From NCBI RefSeq assembly GCF_003721565.1, contig NZ_RJJE01000017.1, forward strand, positions 1,104,636-1,168,635: 64,000 nucleotides of DNA, read 5' to 3'. Source of the DNA: Rufibacter immobilis. GTDB lineage: Bacteria; Bacteroidota; Bacteroidia; Cytophagales; Hymenobacteraceae. A program made the translations under genes and the position numbers. The notes below the pieces were generated by a model. The model searched no databases. It saw only the letters and a program-made list of their open reading frames with translations, and was not told where the DNA came from. Positions 24,052 to 32,970 of the stretch are shown here, piece after piece; within the stretch, counting starts at the first letter, position 1, and each line of letters starts with the position of its first letter.

Positions 24052-25887
24052 CTACTTAAACTCCACCTTCTGCACCGACCGCTGCTTGCCGTACTCCAGC
24101 ACCAATAGATAGGTCCCTTTTGCCAATTTTCCGCGCGGAATGGTGAGCGTGTGGCTGCCGGCTTTGTATTTCTCCTTCAATACCTTGGTCTTCTTTTTCC
24201 GGTCGAGGGTGTAGAGTTCAGCTTTAACGCTGGATTTCTTTTGGAGCTGAATGGTTACGTACACGTGTCCAAGTCGGTTCCCGGCAGCTATTTGGGCGGG
24301 CGAAAGCGTTTCAGGGAGTGTACCGGTGGGCGGCGTACCCAAGGCGGGGGCAGTAGTGCTGGGTTGCTGAGCCAGTACCGGCAGGGCGCTGCCCAGGGCC
24401 ACCACATTGCTGAGTTCGCTCTCCACGTTGGCGGGGCTTACCTCCGTCACGGTCCAGAAGGAAGCCGGGGAAGGAACATCGGCCGCGGCCACAGTGGCCA
24501 TTTCTGAAGATGTGAACGCCCTAACGGCACCTTCGGGAATCAGATCGCCGGTGGCGGGCATGGAGGAAGTTACGTACAGCAGGTACCGTTTGAAAGGATG
24601 ACGGTTCAGCGGATTTCGGGCCCAGCGCACTTCATAGGCGCCGGTGCTCTCGTTCAGCGTCACAGTCAGGTCTGATGGGGCCGCCGGGGCGTTTCCGCCG
24701 TTCCAGTCCATGGCCGGTGGCGCGGCCGGAAACCGGAACGTGGCCGCCTCCAATGAAGTCGCGATCAGGTTGGTGTTGTTCAGGAGTTGGGTGGCCCGGA
24801 AAAAGACGCTGCCCAGAGCGCTCTGCTCGCGGTTAGAGCGGGTAATCTCAATCTGGTGCGGCACTTCTTCCATGGTAAAGCCCGTCTGGCTGATGATATG
24901 GCCCGGATACAGATGCCGTTGGGCGGCGTGGGCTTTGTCTGACCACCAGTACAGCAGTTTCCGGTAGTCCTGGCGGCCCCCAATGGCCCAGTACAATTGC
25001 GGCGTGATGTAGTCTACGTAGTGGTTGTTGAGCCAGTGCACGGCATCGGCGTAAATGGCGTTGTAGGCATCCATGCCCGCTATACCGGCAGGTTCGCCGT
25101 TTTTCCAGATCCCGAAGGGGCTCACCCCAAATCGCACCTGCGGTTTCAGGGCCTTGATCTGGGCGTGCACCAGCCGCATGGTTTCATTGATGTTGAAGCG
25201 CCGCCAGTCTTTGATGTTGCTGTAGCCCGTGCCGTGGGTTTTGTAGGTCTGGGTGTCTTCATTCCCGATGCCCGGAAAAGCGCCCTCGGGGTACGGGTAG
25301 AAATAATCATCGAAATGAACGCCGTCAAGGTCATAGTTCTGTACCACTTCCTTGATTACGGCGGCTATGTGATTGCGCACTTCGGGCAGGCCCGGGTTCA
25401 GGATGCGTTTGCCGTTGGAGAAGGTAAGCAACCAATTGGGCTTGGCCTTGGAAACGTGCTGCGGGCTGTACACATTAGGATTAGCGACCGTGCTCACCCG
25501 GTAGGGGTTCACCCACACGTGCAACTCCAGCCCCCGGCTATGCGCCTCCTGTATGGCGAACGCTAAGGGATCATACCCAGGGTCTTTGCCCTGTACCCCC
25601 GTCAGAAACCGCGACCAAGGCTCCAGGCTGGAACGGTAAAAGGCATCGCACTCGGTCCTGATCTGGAAGAACACCACGTTGAGGTTGGCGGCTTTGATCT
25701 TGTCCAGCATCTGGCGCAGTGCTTCCTGCTGCTTTTCGGGCGGGGCGCCCTGCACGGGCCAGTCCAGGTTAGCCACGGTGGCCACCCACACACCCCTAAA
25801 CTCGCGGTTGGGCAACTCCTGGGCCTGCGCCCCGCTGGTTAAGAAAAGTACAAAAAGGCTGAAGGCAAGGGCAAAGTGCTTGAACAT
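24052..25887 (-). CDS. family 10-like glycosyl hydrolase (GHL10/DUF187), secreted
   Basis: A 611-residue exported enzyme; start 25887 gives the signal peptide MFKHFALAFSLFVLFLTSGA, while the longer frame upstream has none. Residues 25-340 are a GHL10 TIM barrel (EFRGVWVATVANLDWPVQG, NVVFFQIRTECDAFY, LDGVHFDDYFYPYPEGAF, VSPFGIW), related to YngK. A fibronectin-type segment follows (about 370-460), and the last 70 residues (VKAELYTLDRKKK..., GTYLLVLEYGK...) resemble a type IX secretion sorting domain. Likely acts on a glycan, possibly peptidoglycan-related, at the cell surface; substrate unproven. Convergent with rlmF across the hairpin. Confidence 0.85.
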   Translation of the reverse strand: MFKHFALAFSLFVLFLTSGAQAQELPNREFRGVWVATVANLDWPVQGAPPEKQQEALRQMLDKIKAANLNVVFFQIRTECDAFYRSSLEPWSRFLTGVQGKDPGYDPLAFAIQEAHSRGLELHVWVNPYRVSTVANPNVYSPQHVSKAKPNWLLTFSNGKRILNPGLPEVRNHIAAVIKEVVQNYDLDGVHFDDYFYPYPEGAFPGIGNEDTQTYKTHGTGYSNIKDWRRFNINETMRLVHAQIKALKPQVRFGVSPFGIWKNGEPAGIAGMDAYNAIYADAVHWLNNHYVDYITPQLYWAIGGRQDYRKLLYWWSDKAHAAQRHLYPGHIISQTGFTMEEVPHQIEITRSNREQSALGSVFFRATQLLNNTNLIATSLEAATFRFPAAPPAMDWNGGNAPAAPSDLTVTLNESTGAYEVRWARNPLNRHPFKRYLLYVTSSMPATGDLIPEGAVRAFTSSEMATVAAADVPSPASFWTVTEVSPANVESELSNVVALGSALPVLAQQPSTTAPALGTPPTGTLPETLSPAQIAAGNRLGHVYVTIQLQKKSSVKAELYTLDRKKKTKVLKEKYKAGSHTLTIPRGKLAKGTYLLVLEYGKQRSVQKVEFK

Positions 25888-26012
25888 AAAAGGCAATGGG
25901 AAGAGAAAGCGGCGGGGGCACCAGGTACGGCCGCAAAGGTAAGAAGAACAGGCAAATAATGGTTTCTCCTCATTTACTTTACCTGCCTCATGCCCCAAAC
26001 CCTGAAAACGCG

Positions 26013-26060
26013 CTGCGTGTTTAGAGGCTCTTTTTGGAAAATAAGCCCCTAAACGCGCAG
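26013..26060. repeat. GTTTAGGGGC-type hairpin with extended outer arms
   Basis: Outer bases CTGCG/CGCAG pair in addition to GTTTAG/CTAAAC (one G-T wobble); the inner core is imperfect. Confidence 0.8.
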
Positions 26061-26217
26061 CCGTTGCCGGGTCTTACCTTAAAAGAGTGTTATTTTGCAG
26101 GCGGCGGCGCAGCGGAAAGCACGGGAACGGCATAGGCCATGTGCCTCACCAACGCTTTCAGCCGCGCCGCCGCCCGAACCCACTTCCTAAAATTGGAGTA
26201 GAAGTACCGCAAGATCT

Positions 26218-27045
26218 ATGCGAAACCAAGACCTCAGACATACCCTCTACACCATCATCCATGGCACCGACACCGCCGCCGGCCGAAGGTTTGACGTGGT
26301 GCTGCTCTGGATGATTCTGCTGTCTACCTTGACCGTGTGCCTGGAGAGCGTTCCCTCCTACCGCGCCACCTGGAGCGCTCATTTCCGGTGGCTGGAGTGG
26401 ATGTTCACCGTTGTGTTCACGCTGGAATACCTGCTGCGCATTTACAGCCATCCGCGCCCGTGGCGGTACATTTTCAGCTTTTACGGCCTCATTGATTTCT
26501 TTTCGGTGGTGCCTACGTTTATCGCCTTCTTTATCCCGGGGTTCCGGTTCCTGATGACCATTCGGGTGCTGCGGCTGCTGCGCGTCTTCCGCATCCTCAA
26601 ACTCACCAGCTATATTGAGAACGCCCAGCTCATCACCAGCGCCCTTAAGGCCAGTGCGCATAAAATCACGGTCTTCATCATGGCGGTGCTCAGTCTGGTG
26701 CTCATCATTGGCTCAGTGATTTACGTGGTGGAAGGCGAAGAGAACGGGTTCACCAGCATTCCGCAGAGCATTTACTGGGCCGTGGTCACCATTACCACCG
26801 TGGGCTACGGTGATATTACCCCTCGCACGCCGCTGGGCCAGGTCATCTCTTCGCTGGTCATGCTCATGGGGTACGCCATTATTGCCGTGCCTACCGGCAT
26901 TGTGACCGTGGAACTGTCTAAGCTGAAACCAAACAAGGCCAGCCTCACCCCCACCCGGGTCTGCCCAGACTGCGGCCAGGAGGTGAAAAAGCGCGACAAT
27001 TTCTGCCGCAACTGCGGGCTGAAACTCATCAGTGCCAAAGCATAA
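26218..27045 (+). CDS. voltage-gated potassium channel-like protein with C-terminal zinc ribbon
   Basis: A 275-residue six-helix ion channel. Helices S1-S3 span about 25-105, S4 is arginine-rich (MTIRVLRLLRVFRILKL, 113-129), the pore has the K+ selectivity filter TTVGYGD (193-199), and S6 follows. After a short linker, CPDCGQEVKKRDNFCRNCG (249-267) has two CxxC knuckles typical of a zinc ribbon; many bacterial Kv-type channels end instead in a coiled coil or RCK domain. It sits in the inner membrane and should conduct K+. Monocistronic, between two hairpin repeats. Confidence 0.9.
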   Translation: MRNQDLRHTLYTIIHGTDTAAGRRFDVVLLWMILLSTLTVCLESVPSYRATWSAHFRWLEWMFTVVFTLEYLLRIYSHPRPWRYIFSFYGLIDFFSVVPTFIAFFIPGFRFLMTIRVLRLLRVFRILKLTSYIENAQLITSALKASAHKITVFIMAVLSLVLIIGSVIYVVEGEENGFTSIPQSIYWAVVTITTVGYGDITPRTPLGQVISSLVMLMGYAIIAVPTGIVTVELSKLKPNKASLTPTRVCPDCGQEVKKRDNFCRNCGLKLISAKA

Positions 27046-27046
27046 C

Positions 27047-27084
27047 TGTTTTGGGCCAGATTCTGGAAAAAGAGCCGCTAAACG
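27047..27084. repeat. GTTTAGGGGC-type hairpin, degenerate
   Basis: The form GATTCTGGAAAAAGAGCCGC is shared with relics near 390-420 and 55215-55252, suggesting a subfamily. Confidence 0.55.
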
Positions 27085-27118
27085 CCCTATCTTTGGAGGA
27101 ACGAAATTTCTCTCACCC

Positions 27119-27466
27119 ATGCCCCTGGACCATCTCAGAACCTTCTGCCTTTCCCTGCCCGCCGTCTCTGAAGACGTGAAATGGGACCATGACCTGTGCT
27201 TTTCCGTGGGCGGGAAAATGTTCTGCGTGGCCAGCCTGGAACCGCCGCTCACGTTCTCCCTCAAAGTCCCCGACGACCAGTTTGATGAGCTCCTTTCGCA
27301 GCCCGGCGTGGTGCCGGCGCCTTACCTGGCCCGCTATAAATGGGTGCTGCTGGAAGAAGGTCACCCACTCTCAGAGAGGCAAGTCACGGCGCTGGTGCGG
27401 CAATCGTATGACCTGATCAAAGGCAAGATGCCCAAGAAAGAATTGAAGGCGGCGGGGCTGCTGTAA
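27119..27466 (+). CDS. MmcQ/YjbR family protein
   Basis: A 115-residue protein; start 27119 (MPLDHLRTFCLSLPAVSEDV) is preferred to an upstream in-frame ATG inside the channel gene. VKWDHDLCFSVGGKMFCVAS, LTFSLKVPDDQFDEL and APYLARYKWVLLEE are typical of YjbR/CyaY-like double-wing proteins annotated as MmcQ/YjbR (putative DNA-binding). Role unknown. Confidence 0.88.
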   Translation: MPLDHLRTFCLSLPAVSEDVKWDHDLCFSVGGKMFCVASLEPPLTFSLKVPDDQFDELLSQPGVVPAPYLARYKWVLLEEGHPLSERQVTALVRQSYDLIKGKMPKKELKAAGLL

Positions 27467-27560
27467 AGAACCACGGGCATTTGTTTGACTTCCTGCGCCA
27501 AATGCTGTTTCTTCGTAGAGTTCTTTCAACTATACAAGCAGGAGTTCTGTTTCTAAGAAG

Positions 27561-27680
27561 ATGGCAAACTGGAAAAATTATCTAAAGAAGATAGGGGTAG
27601 CGGGGTTCATGTTTTTCCTGATCAAGGGGTTAATCTGGATCTTCATTTTCCTGGGCGGCGCCAAACTGATTTTCGATTAA
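27561..27680 (+). CDS. 39-residue single-span membrane peptide
   Basis: ATG at 27561 to TAA at 27678-27680 encodes a peptide with a basic N-terminus (MANWKNYLKKIG) and one hydrophobic helix (FMFFLIKGLIWIFIFLGG). Similar short proteins with a YLKKIG-x-FFLIKGL pattern are frequent in Bacteroidota, often annotated as hypothetical, which supports its being real. It would insert with its tail outward. No neighbouring gene indicates a function. Confidence 0.65.
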   Translation: MANWKNYLKKIGVAGFMFFLIKGLIWIFIFLGGAKLIFD

Positions 27681-27755
27681 GTCCCTGCGGCTGATCCTTT
27701 CCCCTCCCATACCCCTGCTGTTCCCCTCAGATTCCTTTAGACTAAATAGCACTTT

Positions 27756-27795
27756 CCGTTTAGGGGCGCTTTTTCCTGTTTTAGCGTAAAAACAG
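27756..27795. repeat. GTTTAGGGGC-type hairpin, left arm only
   Basis: CCGTTTAGGGGCGCTTTTTC is clear; the right arm is scrambled. Confidence 0.5.
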
Positions 27796-27947
27796 ATAAA
27801 GTGGGTTTCTGCGGCAGATTCCGCACCTTAGCATTTTCAATTCCCAATTTAATTTTGCACCTTATCTTCTCATCCGCTTGTCGCTTGTAGCAAAAGCCAC
27901 AGGTAAACCCTTTACTGCCTCCTATTCTGGACATACATCCACCCGTT

Positions 27948-29027
27948 ATGCATTCCCTTTCCACCGTGATCATTGGCTCCGGCAGTTATCTACCGGCTAC
28001 TGTTGTGCCCAATGAAAACTTTATCCGGAACACGTTCTATGATGCTTCTGGCAAACCACTGGTACACCCCAATGAGGTTATTATCCAAAAGTTTGAGCAG
28101 ATCACTGGTATACGTGAACGGCGCTACGCCGCACCAGAACAGGTAGCCTCAGATTTAGGGTACCTGGCCGCGAAGGAAGCCATTGAGCACGCGCAGATTG
28201 ACCCCGAAACCCTGGACTACATCATTGTGGCCCATAACTTCGGGGATGTGAAGGACAACAACCGGCGGGTAGACATGATGCCCCCGCTGGCCTCCAGGGT
28301 GAAGCATAAATTACAGATCGCCAATCCCTACACCGTGGCCTATGACCTCCCGTTCGGGTGCCCCGGCTGGTTGCAGGGATTTATTCAGGCGCACTACTAC
28401 CTCCAGTCCGGCGATGCCAAACGTGTTTTGGTCATCGGGTCAGAGACCCTTTCCCGCGTCACTGATCCGCATGACCGCGACAGCATGATTTACTCAGACG
28501 GGGCCGGGGCCGTCATTCTGGAGGCACGCGCGGGAGAACCCAAGGCTGGGGTATTGCAGCACCTCACCGTCTCTGACACCCTTAGCCAAACTTTCTGGCT
28601 CAACTCCTCGCCTTCCTATAACCCCGATTTACCGCAGGAAGACCTCTATATAAAGATGGATGGCCGCAAAATTTATGAGTACGCCCTTAAAACGGTGCCG
28701 CAGCTCATCAAAAACTGCCTCATGAAAGCGAACATCCCGCTCACTGCCGTTAAAAAAGTACTGTTGCACCAGGCCAACGAGAAAATGGATGAGGCCATGC
28801 TGGACCGGCTCTTTAAGCTGTACAACCAGGAACCCATTCCGGCCGGCATCATGCCCATGACCATCAATACCTTCGGGAATAACTCAGTGGCTACCCTGCC
28901 GGTCCTGTATGATCTGATTGCCCGAAACCAGATGGAAGGCCAACGTTTTGCCAGCGGCGATATTCTGGTGTTTGCCTCAGTGGGGGCAGGCATGAATGCC
29001 AATGCCGTTATCTATCAGGTTCCTTAA
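27948..29027 (+). CDS. 3-oxoacyl-ACP synthase III family protein
   Basis: A 359-residue FabH-type ketosynthase. It has the Cys-His-Asn triad: C138 in PFGCPGWLQG, His in VLLHQANEKMDEA (about 268) and Asn in NTFGNNSVATLP (about 303). The family condenses an acyl-CoA or acyl-ACP with malonyl-ACP. The protein is longer than housekeeping FabH (about 330) and not next to other fatty acid genes, so it may be a secondary KAS III, for example in branched or specialised lipid synthesis. A TAATTTTG box lies at 27850-27857. Confidence 0.9.
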   Translation: MHSLSTVIIGSGSYLPATVVPNENFIRNTFYDASGKPLVHPNEVIIQKFEQITGIRERRYAAPEQVASDLGYLAAKEAIEHAQIDPETLDYIIVAHNFGDVKDNNRRVDMMPPLASRVKHKLQIANPYTVAYDLPFGCPGWLQGFIQAHYYLQSGDAKRVLVIGSETLSRVTDPHDRDSMIYSDGAGAVILEARAGEPKAGVLQHLTVSDTLSQTFWLNSSPSYNPDLPQEDLYIKMDGRKIYEYALKTVPQLIKNCLMKANIPLTAVKKVLLHQANEKMDEAMLDRLFKLYNQEPIPAGIMPMTINTFGNNSVATLPVLYDLIARNQMEGQRFASGDILVFASVGAGMNANAVIYQVP

Positions 29028-29091
29028 CCATCATAAGGTATCGTTTTCACCGTTCTATTGATTGAAAAGAGCGAAGCAGTAGAAGATCATC

Positions 29092-30228
29092 ATGCACATT
29101 GGAATTATTGGCGGCGGAATTGCCGGTCTTACCACCGCTATTGCGTTGCAGAAACTGGGCATACAGGCGCAGGTGTTTGACTCCGCCCCAAAGTTTGAGC
29201 CCGTAGGGGCTGGGCTGGCGCTGGCCGCCAATGCCATCCATGGGTTCCAACGCCTGGGCATTCAGGAAGAGGTCATTGCCGAAGGCAACTGCCTCAACGG
29301 TTTCCATATTCTGGAGGAGAACGGCCGCCTCATCAACCGCACCGACAGCCGCGCCATCAGTGCCAAATATGGCCTGGATAACTTCGTGATTCACCGCGCC
29401 GACCTGCACAAGGTGTTGCTCCGGCAATTACCGGCCCACAGTCTGCACCCCAACAAGCGCGCGGTGGGCACCAAACCCGCTGCCAAGGGCATTACGGTTC
29501 AGTTTCAGGACGGTGAGGAACAGACATTTGACCATCTGCTCGTTTCAGACGGTATTCATTCGGCCATACGGCAGCAGCTGTTGCCCCAGTCCACGCCCCG
29601 CTATGCCGGGTATACCTGCTGGCGCGCCATCATTGACAACCCCGGCTTACAAAGCGAATACGCCTCTGAGACCTGGGGCAAAGCCGGTAGGGTGGGTTGG
29701 TCGCCCATCAAAGGGAACAAGATTTACTGGTTTACCTGCATTAATGCGCCGCAGAACAGCCCCCAGATGAAAGCCATGCGGGTTGAGGACCTGGAGCGGC
29801 ATTTCCAACTTTACCACTCTCCTATTCCGGAGCTGTTCCGGCACACCAAACCTGAACAACTGCTCTGGCACGATCTCTATGACCTGGCTCCGCTCTCCCG
29901 GTTTGCGTTCCCCAACCTGCTGCTCTTAGGCGATGCCGGCCACGCCACCACCCCCAACATGGGCCAGGGCGCCTGCCAGGCCGTGGAAGATGCGGTGGTC
30001 TTCATGGATGAGCTGAGAAAAGACTTTGATTTTAACCGGGCCGCCCAACGATTTGAGAAACGCCGCATGCCCCGCACCCACTGGATCACGCGCCAGTCCA
30101 GGTTGCTGGGCAACGTGGCACAGTCTGAGAACAATCTGTACATCCAGCTCCGGAACTTCGCGCTCCGCCGCCTGCCCACCTGGGTCAATGACCGGCAACT
30201 GGAGAAAGTTTATTCCGTGGATTTCTAG
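29092..30228 (+). CDS. FAD-dependent monooxygenase (PHBH-like aromatic hydroxylase family)
   Basis: A 378-residue flavoprotein hydroxylase: the dinucleotide-binding GIIGGGIAGLTTAIALQK at residue 3 onward, a LLVSDGIHSAIRQQL (DG motif), and LLLLGDAGHATTPNMGQGAC (GD motif binding FAD ribityl). Such enzymes use NAD(P)H and O2 to hydroxylate aromatic or polycyclic substrates. It starts 64 bases after the ketosynthase gene on the same strand and may be co-transcribed. Substrate unknown. Confidence 0.9.
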   Translation: MHIGIIGGGIAGLTTAIALQKLGIQAQVFDSAPKFEPVGAGLALAANAIHGFQRLGIQEEVIAEGNCLNGFHILEENGRLINRTDSRAISAKYGLDNFVIHRADLHKVLLRQLPAHSLHPNKRAVGTKPAAKGITVQFQDGEEQTFDHLLVSDGIHSAIRQQLLPQSTPRYAGYTCWRAIIDNPGLQSEYASETWGKAGRVGWSPIKGNKIYWFTCINAPQNSPQMKAMRVEDLERHFQLYHSPIPELFRHTKPEQLLWHDLYDLAPLSRFAFPNLLLLGDAGHATTPNMGQGACQAVEDAVVFMDELRKDFDFNRAAQRFEKRRMPRTHWITRQSRLLGNVAQSENNLYIQLRNFALRRLPTWVNDRQLEKVYSVDF

Positions 30229-30229
30229 C

Positions 30230-30273
30230 TTCCGTTTAGGGGCTGTTTTCAGAAAAGAAGCCCCTAAACGGAA
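30230..30273. repeat. GTTTAGGGGC-type hairpin (near canonical)
   Basis: TTCCGTTTAGGGGCTGTTTTC versus GAAGCCCCTAAACGGAA: outer TTCC/GGAA pairs are locus-specific. Confidence 0.85.
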
Positions 30274-30465
30274 ATCATCTGAACACCACCCAGGCTTTGC
30301 TTTCTACTTCTGTTCTGCATTTAATTTGGGGCCTGTAAAATACTTCCTAGTAATAACTTAAGGAATTATTTCATCCATTGGCTGTGATCTAATATACTTG
30401 GGCGGCATGGGGAGTAGGCATAATTTGAGTAATATTGTACCCAAACCTATACGTTCCTCCTGCCC

Positions 30466-31353
30466 TTGAATACGTTTGTGCCGGCTTTCAGACAGACGCA
30501 ACGCGTTGTAGACGATGCTTTTGACTTTTCTCAGTGCGCCAGTGCCCACCTGTACATCAGTTTTGGGGCCCACCGCATCCGTATAGGCATTCTGGATGTC
30601 CCTCACAACAAGTTTGTGGCCCTGGAAGACTATGAGGCCGAACGACCCTGTACGGTAGAGCAAGCCATTGCCGCGCTGGAACAGCTGTCCCACACCAATC
30701 AGCTGTTACAGGAGAAAAAGTGGCAGCAGGTGCGCATCGGGATCAAGAACCAGCAGTTTACCCTAATTCCGGAGACGCTATTTGACCAGAATGCCCGCGA
30801 GGAATACCTGCGCCTGAACGCCGTGGTGGAGCAGGACCAGGAAACCGTCTACCACCATGAACACCCCCGGCTGGAACTGGTGAACGTGTTCACGGCGCCC
30901 GCTTCCCTCCAGGCCTGGACCCAACAGCATTTCCCCCAGACCCGTGTAGAGTTTGTGCACCAGACCTCTGCGCTCATGGAGGGATTCCTGCACATGGCCG
31001 AACGTAGCACCCGCCCGCAGCTCTATGTCTACGTGGACAAGAATTACGTGACGTTGGTAGTCCTGCAAGGGCTCAAGCTGGAATTCTGCAACTCCTTCTA
31101 TTTCACTACTGCCGAGGACTTTATTTACTACGTGCTGTTTGTGTTGCAGGAAAAGAAAATGAACCCCGATCAGGATAAAGTATTGGTATGGGGCGAACTG
31201 CTGCTGGATTCTGAGTTGCACGAGGTGCTGCGCCGGTACATCAGGTTTGTGCAGTTCGGGAAGAAGCCCACGGGCGTAGGTTTCAGTTACCGTTTTGAGA
31301 CCCTCTTCAACCACCGCAACTTTGACCTCTACAGCCTTCATTTCTGCGATTAA
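30466..31353 (+). CDS. DUF3822 family protein
   Basis: A 295-residue protein of the Bacteroidota-specific DUF3822 group, which has an actin/PilM-like ATPase-fold look (LYISFGAHRIRIGILDV, QLYVYVDKNYVTLVVLQG, VLVWGELLLDSELHEVLRRY). No ATG is available: the frame begins TTG at 30466 or GTG at 30478. In many relatives the next genes are rsmD and coaD; here only a terminator follows. Function unknown. Confidence 0.8.
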   Translation: MNTFVPAFRQTQRVVDDAFDFSQCASAHLYISFGAHRIRIGILDVPHNKFVALEDYEAERPCTVEQAIAALEQLSHTNQLLQEKKWQQVRIGIKNQQFTLIPETLFDQNAREEYLRLNAVVEQDQETVYHHEHPRLELVNVFTAPASLQAWTQQHFPQTRVEFVHQTSALMEGFLHMAERSTRPQLYVYVDKNYVTLVVLQGLKLEFCNSFYFTTAEDFIYYVLFVLQEKKMNPDQDKVLVWGELLLDSELHEVLRRYIRFVQFGKKPTGVGFSYRFETLFNHRNFDLYSLHFCD

Positions 31354-31379
31354 GCTGGTGCGGTAACAGGGAAGTGACA

Positions 31380-31427
31380 CAAATAAAGAGGCCTCTAAAC
31401 TCATTCGTTTAGAGGCCTCTTTATTTG
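31380..31427. terminator. bidirectional terminator between convergent genes
   Basis: Arms 31380-31400 and 31407-31427 are exact 21-base complements (core GTTTAGAGGCCTCTTTATTT) around a six-base loop, with A/T-rich ends in both directions. Confidence 0.85.
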
Positions 31428-31436
31428 TATCGCTTC

Positions 31437-32069
31437 CTAGAGAGCAAAGAGGAAGACAAAGTAAAGCGCGATCCAGAGGATGTCCAGGAAATGCCAGTAA
31501 CTGCGCAGCATCTGTACTTGCATGAGGCGGTACGGGTCCCGGATAAACACCAGGGTGCGGATGGGGTCTTTGGCGGCCCGGTTCGTCTTCACGAACAGGT
31601 ATGAGCAGAACGCCAGCCCACCGCCAATGTGCAGGAGGTGCAGCGCGGAGAGCAGATACAAAAATGTACCGGCTGGGTGTCCGTTAAAGAAGATCTTGGC
31701 CTCCACCATCTCGTACCAGGCAATGACCTGCGCCACGCAGAAGACACTGCCCAGCACCAAAGACCTGAGCAAATGCTTTTTCATGGGGACTAAGTCATCC
31801 TGGGCATAAAAGGTGGGTGCCTGGTGCATGAAAAAGCTACTCACCAGCAGCACCACCGTACTTACGGAGAACAGCTTGGGCAGTAAGAATGGCGTGGCAG
31901 TTGCGGCTTCACTGGCCTTTACCAGAAACATGACCGTGAGCACCAGGAACAGCATTCCCATCCCAGCCATGCTTATGTAGAGCAGCATTTTGAGCGGGGG
32001 CACTTTCTCAATGCGCTCAAAACTGGACATTTTACCGGCCCCAATCTTGTTTTGATTCTCAGATTTCAT
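31437..32069 (-). CDS. cytochrome c oxidase subunit III-like protein
   Basis: A 210-residue inner-membrane protein with five predicted helices. SALHLLHIGGGLAFCSYLF and the terminal SYWHFLDILWIALYFVFLF are the heme-copper oxidase subunit III signatures. It stands alone, without subunit I/II genes beside it, so it is either an accessory subunit III copy or serves an oxidase encoded elsewhere. Two in-frame starts (32069 and 32030) are possible. Confidence 0.85.
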   Translation of the reverse strand: MKSENQNKIGAGKMSSFERIEKVPPLKMLLYISMAGMGMLFLVLTVMFLVKASEAATATPFLLPKLFSVSTVVLLVSSFFMHQAPTFYAQDDLVPMKKHLLRSLVLGSVFCVAQVIAWYEMVEAKIFFNGHPAGTFLYLLSALHLLHIGGGLAFCSYLFVKTNRAAKDPIRTLVFIRDPYRLMQVQMLRSYWHFLDILWIALYFVFLFAL

Positions 32070-32156
32070 GTTGGTTCATTTCTTCGCCCTGCCACGTTCA
32101 GCCTAGCCACTTCTAAGACAATTATTTACTGTAGTACCCTGGGGCACAGCATTATG

Positions 32157-32235
32157 TTTAGGCACTCACTAAAACAGATGCATTTTTCAGGAAGAACGTT
32201 GCATCTGCCGCTTCTCATGTGCGCGAGTGCCTAAA
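32157..32235. repeat. nested inverted repeat
   Basis: TTTAGGCACTC (32157-32167) pairs with GAGTGCCTAAA (32225-32235), and inside it CAGATGCA (32175-32182) pairs with TGCATCTG (32200-32207). No U-tract; not the same family as the GTTTAGGGGC hairpins. Confidence 0.65.
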
Positions 32236-32259
32236 TTCTGAGCGATTACCCCCTCTAGA

Positions 32260-32613
32260 TTAGCTTTTCTTAAACCAGGAACCCACCTTTCCAAAAACGG
32301 CATTGGCAGTAATTCTGGGCGAGGCGCCGGTTCCTAACTCCACGTACGTTTTATTGTTCACCCGCACGTCTACCACCAGGCCAGCCTCCAACAGTTTCTG
32401 ATTCACCTCCTTGGCTTTGTCCAAGCTACCGGCAATTCCGCCGCCACCGCCTTTCCCGGCGGAAGGCGGCAGCAGGTTGCGCATCACGCGCTCCAGGGCC
32501 GCATGGTCAGTGAAATTCACAATCACGTAGTTCTCCTCAGCCACCACCAGCACCTTGTCTTCCAGCACGGTTAAAACCAGCTGTGCCGAGATCTCAAACG
32601 GAAGAGTTGTCAT
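32260..32613 (-). CDS. small hypothetical protein (second of a pair)
   Basis: A 117-residue cytosolic protein starting MTTLPFEISAQLVLTVLEDK; an upstream start inside the preceding gene is less likely. Contains a Gly-rich hinge (SAGKGGGGGIAGS) between a beta-rich N-terminal half and a C-terminal KTYVELGTGASPRITANAVF segment. No family recognised. It begins two bases after the stop of the 68-residue gene, so the two are an operon. Confidence 0.65.
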   Translation of the reverse strand: MTTLPFEISAQLVLTVLEDKVLVVAEENYVIVNFTDHAALERVMRNLLPPSAGKGGGGGIAGSLDKAKEVNQKLLEAGLVVDVRVNNKTYVELGTGASPRITANAVFGKVGSWFKKS

Positions 32614-32615
32614 GG

Positions 32616-32822
32616 TTAGGACTGATTGGTGCCGGTTGATTTTGACTTGAGCGTGAGTTTGCCGTTCAGGCGCCATTGCCCCGGTTGCCCCTGCGGACCG
32701 GGCCCCTGCACAGACATGTCCTGAAAATCAAGGGTGATGTCGGTTTGGGCGGCCTTTAGTTTGTCCAGGAGCACAGCTGCCAGATCAGAGAGTTTTTGTA
32801 CGGGTTGGGTAGTGTTTTCCAT
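32616..32822 (-). CDS. small hypothetical protein (first of a pair)
   Basis: A 68-residue soluble protein (MENTTQPVQKLSDLAAVLLD at the start) with a predicted N-terminal helix and a C-terminal beta segment (QWRLNGKLTLKSK). Not recognised. Its tight spacing to the 117-residue gene suggests they act together. Confidence 0.6.
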   Translation of the reverse strand: MENTTQPVQKLSDLAAVLLDKLKAAQTDITLDFQDMSVQGPGPQGQPGQWRLNGKLTLKSKSTGTNQS

Positions 32823-32970
32823 TTTCGTTTTGATTATACAACATTGAAAATACGCATCTTAGAACGAGGCGTTTCTTTTCTGCCTTTCATTTAAAAAGTA
32901 CAATACATCCAAGCAGGATAGGCTTACGTATATAGAGCAATTTTATTGCCCGGGCGGGCACTCTTTGTTT

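Noticed and set aside
32052-32234. 60-residue frame over the nested hairpin
   Set aside because: Overlaps the start of the oxidase gene on the other strand and is explained by the inverted repeat.
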